The notes beneath the pieces are model-generated. The model had not been told where the DNA came from and did not search any database. It was given only the letters and a program-made list of their open reading frames with translations. Positions 51,734 through 56,518 of a stretch of DNA of 56,518 nt are shown one piece after another. The translations under genes and the position numbers were made by a program. The stretch is from Nitrospirota bacterium (GTDB lineage Bacteria > Nitrospirota > Thermodesulfovibrionia > Thermodesulfovibrionales > Dissulfurispiraceae): the NCBI GenBank assembly GCA_021792185.1, contig JAJYVD010000013.1, positions 1 to 56,518 of the forward strand, given 5' to 3'. How positions within the stretch are numbered: the first letter of the stretch is position 1; the number at the start of each line of letters is the position of its first letter.

Positions 51734-52117
51734 GGCTTTTTTATCTTATCCCAAACATACGGATATAAGCCAGTCCCGACACAAAGTCTTTTCCATGAGG
51801 GCGCTTGCAGCAGCATGCGGGATGGAGATGATGTGGAGCCTGATGCCGTTTAATCGATAATACACCCTCGTTACAGGAGTTCACTATGTACTGGATATAA
51901 CATAGCACTTTTCAATATTAAGGATGCTGAGTTGATAAATTGTTTTCTTTTTGAGGTTACGGGAGTAAAGTTTGATTTTGCGGAAGCTGCCAATCCATAT
52001 TTTGTTAAAAATAAATAACTCCGCCATCCACATTTTTCCTCTCCTGCGGGGGGTCGGGAAGCCGGGAAATTGTAAAAATGATAAAATAGAGATAAGATAA
52101 AGCAGAAAGAGGCGCAA
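51734..52117. other. 384-bp gap, possible gene remnant
   Basis: The only suggestive stretch is the plus-strand frame 51890-52018. It has no start codon and follows an in-frame stop at 51851, but its last 30 codons look protein-like (NIKDAELINCFLFEVTG, KFDFAEAANPYFVKNK). It may be the tail of a lost gene. A GC-rich run (52043-52065) and an A-rich promoter-like stretch (TTGTAAAAATGATAAAAT) precede the MNT gene. No repeat-family element is seen. Confidence 0.35.
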
Positions 52118-52435
52118 GTGAGACAGAGAGATTATGAAATAGCGAAACAACTGAAGGAAAGATTATCCGGAATCGTCCGGCTGATTGATTTCAAGGTTTT
52201 TGGCTCGCGGGCTCGCGGGGACGAGGACGAGTATTCGGATATGGATGTTTTTATAGAGGTTGAATCGCTCGATAGAGAACTGAAGAAAAAAATACGGGAT
52301 ATTATATGGGAAGTAGGCTTTGATAACTCTATCTATATTTCGCCGCTGATCTTGACGCGTTACGAATTGGAAGATTCACCTTTAAGGTCGTCTCCTATTG
52401 TTAGGAATATCAACGAAGAAGGTGTGAAGGTATGA
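52118..52435 (+). CDS. MNT-type nucleotidyltransferase antitoxin
   Basis: 105 residues from a GTG at 52118 with AGAGG upstream. Complete GS-x10-DxD motif (GSRARGDEDEYSDMD). It pairs with the HEPN gene downstream through a 4-base ATGA overlap. By family, it would modify or neutralise the HEPN partner. It differs clearly from mntA at 215. Confidence 0.8.
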   Translation: MRQRDYEIAKQLKERLSGIVRLIDFKVFGSRARGDEDEYSDMDVFIEVESLDRELKKKIRDIIWEVGFDNSIYISPLILTRYELEDSPLRSSPIVRNINEEGVKV

Positions 52436-52827
52436 CGGATAAGGAAACGCTTTTTTTATACAGATTAAAGCAAGCCGAAGAAACACTCGCCGAGTCAGAA
52501 AGAATGGCGGGGAATAATTTCAGTCCCCGATCGATAATAAACCGCGCTTACTATTCGATGTTCTACGCGGTATTAGCGCTATTCCTAAAGGCCGGAATAA
52601 ATACGAAAACATCCAAACACGGCGGAATTATTTCATTGTTTGACAGGGAATTCGTAAAGGCCGGAAAAATCGACAAGCGATATTCAAAAATACTTCATGA
52701 TACTTTTGATGCCAGGCAGGAGGGTGATTATAAGGAGTTTGTTGAACTGTCCCAAGATGATGCTGCCGAATTCGTTAAACTTGCAAAAGAGTTTTTTGAA
52801 GAAGTTAAAAATATTATCAATAAGTAA
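52432..52827 (+). CDS. HEPN-domain protein, toxin partner
   Basis: 131 residues. HEPN features: SIINRAYYSMFYAVLALFL and KTSKHGGIISLFDREFVKAG, then a helical C-terminus. It belongs to the HEPN branch with NRxYYxxFYA rather than the HepT branch. The classical R-x4-6-H motif is not obvious; the conserved basic SKHGG may serve instead. RNase activity is therefore uncertain. Confidence 0.75.
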   Translation: MTDKETLFLYRLKQAEETLAESERMAGNNFSPRSIINRAYYSMFYAVLALFLKAGINTKTSKHGGIISLFDREFVKAGKIDKRYSKILHDTFDARQEGDYKEFVELSQDDAAEFVKLAKEFFEEVKNIINK

Positions 52828-52890
52828 ATAGATTCTTACGCATTCCCCGTTCTTTCTTTAAAACCGCCTGATATTATATAATTCACAACA

Positions 52891-55035
52891 ATGGGCTTTT
52901 TTCATGACATAAAGAGAGACTTGGATGCCGTGTTTGAGCGCGACCCGGCTGCAGGAAATACCCTTGAGGTCATTCTTGCGTATCCGGGCTTTCATGCGAT
53001 ATTTATCCACAGGATAAGTCATGCGCTGTGGAAGCTTAAAATCCCTATAATACCGAGGCTTTTTTCTCATATTGCGCGTTTTCTTACAGGCATAGAGATA
53101 CATCCTGGCGCGAAGATCGGCGCGGGCTTTTTTATCGATCACGGAATGGGCGTTGTAATCGGAGAGACGGCGGAGATAGGCGAAGATGTTTTATTGTATC
53201 AGGGAGTAACTCTCGGAGGAACCGGAAAGGAAAAAGGCAAGAGGCATCCGACATTAGGCAATCATGTCGTGGTCGGCGCCGGAACAAAGATATTGGGCCC
53301 TATAAATATCGGAGACTATGTTAAGATCGGCGCTAATTCCGTAGTTCTGAAATCGGCTCCCGACTATTCGATAGTTGTAGGAGTGCCCGGGAAGGTCATT
53401 AAAAAGAAGGTTATGAGAATAGAGCAGGAAGGGATAGTGGAAACGCTCGACCATGTTAAGCTTCCGGATCCTGTTGATGAGAGGCTCCATGAGTTGTCGG
53501 AACACATTGCGCGGCTCGAAGACAGGCTTGAGAAATTGGAAGGAAAGGGAATTCAAGGAGGAATAATGAAGGTATTCAACACCATGACAGGCAAAAAAGA
53601 GGATTTTATTCCGCTTACAAAAGGCAAGGTCGGGATATATGCCTGCGGGGTTACGGTATATGATTACTGTCATTTAGGACATGCGCGAAGCGCCGTTGTA
53701 TTTGATGTTATGCACCGGTATCTGAGATATAAGGGCATTGACGTTAAATTCGTAAAAAATTTTACGGACATCGACGACAAGATAATAAAGCGCGCCAATG
53801 AAGAAGGCGCCTCGTGGGATGTTGTTGCCAAAAAATATATAGACGAATACTACAGGGACATGGATGCCCTCGGCATTGCGCGCGCCGATATCGAGCCGAA
53901 GGCAACGGAGCATATAGGCGAAATGATAGAGGTTATAAAAACCCTCATTGAAAAAGAATACGCCTATGCCGTGCAGGAAGGGGATAACCAAAGCGTTTAT
54001 TTCGAGGTGGAGAAATTTTCCGGATACGCGAAGCTCTCCAAAAAAGATATTGATGACCTGCTCGCAGGCGCGAGGGTCGATGTCGATGAAAGGAAGAAAA
54101 GCCCGGTTGATTTCGCGTTATGGAAGGCGTCAAAGGAAGGAGAGCCATGGTGGGAAAGCCCTTGGGGAAAGGGCAGGCCAGGCTGGCATATCGAATGCAC
54201 TGCAATGGCTATAAAGCATCTTGGAGAGACTTTCGACATACACGGCGGAGGCGCTGATCTGATCTTTCCGCATCATGAGAATGAGATCGCGCAGTCCGAG
54301 GCATATACAGGCAAGCCGTTTGCGAACTATTGGATGCACAACGGATTCATTACAATAGATAAGGAGAAAATGTCTAAGTCCCTCGGCAATTTCTTCACTA
54401 TCAGGGATATTCTCGATAAATACGACGCCGAGGTGATAAGGCTGTTTTTGACATCGAGCCATTACAGAAGCCCGATAGAGTTTTCGCAGGAACAGCTTCA
54501 CGACGCGGAGGCGTCTCTTGACAGGTATTACACTACAGTTTCGAGGATTGACGATTTTCTGTCTCATGACGCAACGGGCAAGGGGCAAAAGGCGTCGGGC
54601 GTAAAGGAATTTGCCGCTATCACTGACGGTTTTAAAGAACAGTTTGAATCCGCTATGGATGATGACTTCAATACAGCCCTTGCCATAGGACATATCTTTG
54701 AACTCGTGAGAGAGATAAACAAATTCCTCGATGCGAAGCCTTCAGGGGATGAGGCAGCGGCTTTAATCAAAAAGGCAAAGGACGCATTGAATAGTGTCGC
54801 GAGGGTGCTCAATCTCTTTAACAGGACGCCTGCGCTCTGGAATATAGCCCTTTTAAAAAGCAAGAAGATTGCCCTTTCAGAGGCTGATATAGAGCAGAAG
54901 ATAAAAGACAGGCAGGCTGCGAGGCAGAGCAAAGACTGGGCAGCAGCCGATGCCGTAAGAAACGAACTCGATGAAAAGGGGATTATCCTTGAAGATAAAA
55001 GGGACGGGACAAGCTGGAAGGTAAAGATTAGCTGA
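52891..55035 (+). CDS. cysE-cysS: In-frame fusion of serine O-acetyltransferase and cysteinyl-tRNA synthetase
   Basis: 714 residues. Residues 1-225 are Cys[34 protein letters not shown]... (hexapeptide turns), [16 protein letters not shown] with the catalytic His, and a C-terminal coiled helix. Residues 226-714 are Cys[19 protein letters not shown] (zinc Cys, HIGH), [21 protein letters not shown] and [10 protein letters not shown]. No stop codon separates them. Yet AAGGAGG (53555-53561) precedes an ATG at 53566 where a free CysS would begin, so both a fusion and a separate CysS may be made. cysE-cysS order is common; fusion is not. Confidence 0.85.
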   Translation: MGFFHDIKRDLDAVFERDPAAGNTLEVILAYPGFHAIFIHRISHALWKLKIPIIPRLFSHIARFLTGIEIHPGAKIGAGFFIDHGMGVVIGETAEIGEDVLLYQGVTLGGTGKEKGKRHPTLGNHVVVGAGTKILGPINIGDYVKIGANSVVLKSAPDYSIVVGVPGKVIKKKVMRIEQEGIVETLDHVKLPDPVDERLHELSEHIARLEDRLEKLEGKGIQGGIMKVFNTMTGKKEDFIPLTKGKVGIYACGVTVYDYCHLGHARSAVVFDVMHRYLRYKGIDVKFVKNFTDIDDKIIKRANEEGASWDVVAKKYIDEYYRDMDALGIARADIEPKATEHIGEMIEVIKTLIEKEYAYAVQEGDNQSVYFEVEKFSGYAKLSKKDIDDLLAGARVDVDERKKSPVDFALWKASKEGEPWWESPWGKGRPGWHIECTAMAIKHLGETFDIHGGGADLIFPHHENEIAQSEAYTGKPFANYWMHNGFITIDKEKMSKSLGNFFTIRDILDKYDAEVIRLFLTSSHYRSPIEFSQEQLHDAEASLDRYYTTVSRIDDFLSHDATGKGQKASGVKEFAAITDGFKEQFESAMDDDFNTALAIGHIFELVREINKFLDAKPSGDEAAALIKKAKDALNSVARVLNLFNRTPALWNIALLKSKKIALSEADIEQKIKDRQAARQSKDWAAADAVRNELDEKGIILEDKRDGTSWKVKIS
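53555..53568 (+). promoter_or_regulatory. Internal ribosome-binding site and ATG of cysS within the fusion
   Basis: AAGGAGG at 53555-53561, four bases, then ATG (53566-53568) at codon 226 of the fused frame. It matches where a separate cysS would start and suggests recent loss of the cysE stop or internal re-initiation. Confidence 0.65.
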
Positions 55036-55038
55036 TAT

Positions 55039-55785
55039 ATGAGGGATAAAGGCGATAAGGAATTGTGGCTTTACGGCCTAAACCCGGTTTTAGAGGCCGT
55101 CAAATCCGGCAGAAAGATAACCTCCATCTATATTTCCAAACAACGGCATGAGCAAACACAGAAGATTATCGGACTTGCAAAGGAGCATGGCGTCCGCATA
55201 GAGTTCGCGGATAAGGAATTTTTCGATTCGAAATTTCATAAAGGCCATCAGGGCGTTGCCGCGCTCGTTGAAAAAAAGAGAGTTTTAAGCATAGACGAGC
55301 TTTTAGCTATCCCTGAAAAAAGAGGGGAAACACCGTTTTTTCTCATTCTCGACCTTATCGAAGACCCTCGAAATTTCGGCGCAATCTTGCGGGTGGCCGA
55401 TGCCGCAGGCGTCCACGGCGTGGTTTTTCAGTCCCATAGATCCGCAGGCGTTACATCGCTTGTATCTAAGGCATCGGCAGGGGCGCTTGAATATGTGAAT
55501 CTTGTGGAGGTTGTAAATATAAAGCACGCCATAGAGAAGATGAAAAAACTGGATATCACGATAATAGGCGCGGAGGCTGACTCGGAACTTACCATATGGG
55601 ATGTTGACATGAAAGTCCCTCTTGCGGTGGTAATAGGCTCCGAAGGGGAGGGATTGAGGCGTACTGTGAAGGAAATGTGCGATTTTACGGTCAATTTACC
55701 CATGAGAGGTACGGTGAATTCGCTCAATGTCTCTGTTGCAACGGGAATTCTTGCTTACGAGGTCATGAGGCAGAGGCTAAAATAG
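55039..55785 (+). CDS. rlmB: TrmH-family 23S rRNA 2'-O-ribose methyltransferase
   Basis: 248 residues. N-terminal substrate-binding domain (LYGLNPVLEAVKSGRKI, HQGVAALVE), then the SPOUT knot: LDLIEDPRNFGAILRVADAAGVHGVVF, VIGSEGEGLRR and LPMRGTVNSLNVSVATGILAYE. Likely methylates G2251 of 23S rRNA. It starts 3 bases after the fusion stop, so it is in the same operon. Confidence 0.9.
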   Translation: MRDKGDKELWLYGLNPVLEAVKSGRKITSIYISKQRHEQTQKIIGLAKEHGVRIEFADKEFFDSKFHKGHQGVAALVEKKRVLSIDELLAIPEKRGETPFFLILDLIEDPRNFGAILRVADAAGVHGVVFQSHRSAGVTSLVSKASAGALEYVNLVEVVNIKHAIEKMKKLDITIIGAEADSELTIWDVDMKVPLAVVIGSEGEGLRRTVKEMCDFTVNLPMRGTVNSLNVSVATGILAYEVMRQRLK

Positions 55786-55884
55786 GGATAACCCGGATTG
55801 TCAAAAAACAGCGTCTGAGCGGAATTCAGTCCTGCTTGTTATGCCATCCACATCTAATGTTTATAACCAGTTGCAATTTTGCAA

Positions 55885-55914
55885 TTGACAAGTATATAAT
55901 AACTTCCTTATATT
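55885..55914 (+). promoter_or_regulatory. Promoter of the tRNA-tuf operon
   Basis: TTGACA (55885-55890), 18-bp spacer, TATATT (55909-55914), 13 bases before the first tRNA. The upstream TTGCAATTTTGCAATTGACA stretch is AT-rich, like an UP element. Confidence 0.7.
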
Positions 55915-55927
55915 AATAAGTTATCTC

Positions 55928-56000
<73 letters not shown>

Positions 56001-56009
56001 TTGGGTAAT

Positions 56010-56094
<85 letters not shown>

Positions 56095-56143
56095 GCGATT
56101 TCGCTGTGCGAAATCGCGGGGTGAAATTTCAAATTTGAAATTT
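56095..56143 (+). repeat. Two palindromes between tRNA-Tyr and tRNA-Gly
   Basis: GCGATTTCGC-TGT-GCGAAATCGC (56095-56117) is a perfect 10-bp hairpin starting right at the CCA end of tRNA-Tyr. It is followed by a perfect 22-bp palindrome of AAATTTC units (56122-56143), the same unit as in metG. They may affect tRNA processing or be a repeat insertion. Confidence 0.7.
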
Positions 56144-56158
56144 CAAAATGTCGGGTGT

Positions 56159-56233
56159 GCGGGAGTAGCTCAGTGGTAGAGCGTCAGCCTTCCAAGCTGA
56201 GGGTCGCGGGTTCGAATCCCGTTTCCCGCTCCA
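56159..56233 (+). tRNA. tRNA-Gly (anticodon TCC)
   Basis: Acceptor GCGGGAG with TTCCCGC, anticodon stem TCAGC/GCTGA, loop CTTCCAA gives TCC; CCA encoded. Confidence 0.95.
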
Positions 56234-56236
56234 TAT

Positions 56237-56309
56237 GCCCATGTAGCTCAGTCGGCAGAGCACATCCTTGGTAAGGATGAGGTCACCGGTTCGATTCCGG
56301 TCATGGGCT
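56237..56309 (+). tRNA. tRNA-Thr (anticodon GGT)
   Basis: Acceptor GCCCATG with CATGGGC, anticodon stem CATCC/GGATG, loop TTGGTAA gives GGT. CCA is not encoded. The order Thr(TGT)-Tyr-Gly-Thr(GGT)-tuf equals E. coli thrU-tyrU-glyT-thrT-tufB. Confidence 0.95.
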
Positions 56310-56324
56310 CTGGCAATTATTGCT

Positions 56325-56518
<194 letters not shown>

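Noticed and set aside
51781-51862. Short frame MRALAAACGMEMM... in the lipoprotein-MNT gap
   Set aside because: Too short, no ribosome-binding site, no family; it may be part of a decayed region only.

Overview
The window looks like a chromosomal segment of a Gram-negative, probably anaerobic bacterium. Signs are a lipobox lipoprotein, UDP-sugar and polysaccharide genes, a sigma-54-type promoter in front of a type IV pilin, a full-length single-chain PurL, a very large activase of the 2-hydroxyacyl-CoA dehydratase type, a RACo-like corrinoid-protein reactivator and three cobalamin-binding radical SAM proteins. The mix resembles Nitrospirota or the old Deltaproteobacteria. That placement is an inference from gene content; no rRNA gene is present to confirm it.

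Layout. 1-1019: the edge of an insertion sequence, then a MntA/HepT toxin-antitoxin pair. 1187-18559: a surface-structure region. On the plus strand it has two type IV pilins, a DPM1-like glycosyltransferase, a radical SAM protein and three tandem paralogous GT-C/TPR membrane proteins. On the minus strand it has a DegT aminotransferase, an oxidoreductase-acetyltransferase fusion, a polysaccharide deacetylase, two more radical SAM proteins, a methyltransferase and a second DPM1-like glycosyltransferase. 18623-23971: a 1449-residue activase whose 5' end is duplicated, with a decayed PIN-type toxin-antitoxin cassette lodged between the copies, followed by a 30-codon bS22-like ribosomal protein gene. 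24044-31344: a MetE-like protein, then the housekeeping run tmk-holB-ricT-metG-radC. 31764-36529: purH, a protoglobin-PsiE-like membrane protein, purD and a DUF89 protein. 36644-37705: atpB-atpE only. 37911-41798: a nucleotidyltransferase, tRNA-Ala, a RelE-type toxin-antitoxin pair, a REC-GGDEF protein and exported proteins. 41832-50443: purL, a FapA-like protein, a chemoreceptor and the RACo-like protein. 50893-56518: small genes, a second MNT/HEPN pair, an in-frame CysE-CysS fusion, rlmB, then tRNA-Thr, -Tyr, -Gly, -Thr and the start of tuf, the same order as the E. coli thrU-tyrU-glyT-thrT-tufB operon.

The most unusual content is non-coding. Family R (31377-31546, 35480-35649, 50460-50627, an inverted diverged copy at 50658-50831 and a one-arm remnant near 46831-46850) and family S (24983-25110, 31560-31725, 37781-37913) are 130-175-bp elements. 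Each has conserved internal boxes enclosed by a long inverted repeat whose sequence differs at every locus but still pairs. A third class consists of short tandem 6-8-bp repeats, often as facing inverted arrays. They are scattered through intergenic regions and inserted in frame into housekeeping proteins (a GT-C/TPR protein, the activase, HolB, MetG, PurL). I do not recognise families R or S as described elements.

How the parts may work together (inference): the pilin operon plus lipid-linked-sugar enzymes, three GT-C-like proteins and UDP-diacetamido-sugar enzymes suggest a pilin or surface-glycan glycosylation locus. The purine genes purH, purD and purL are spread over three transcription units.
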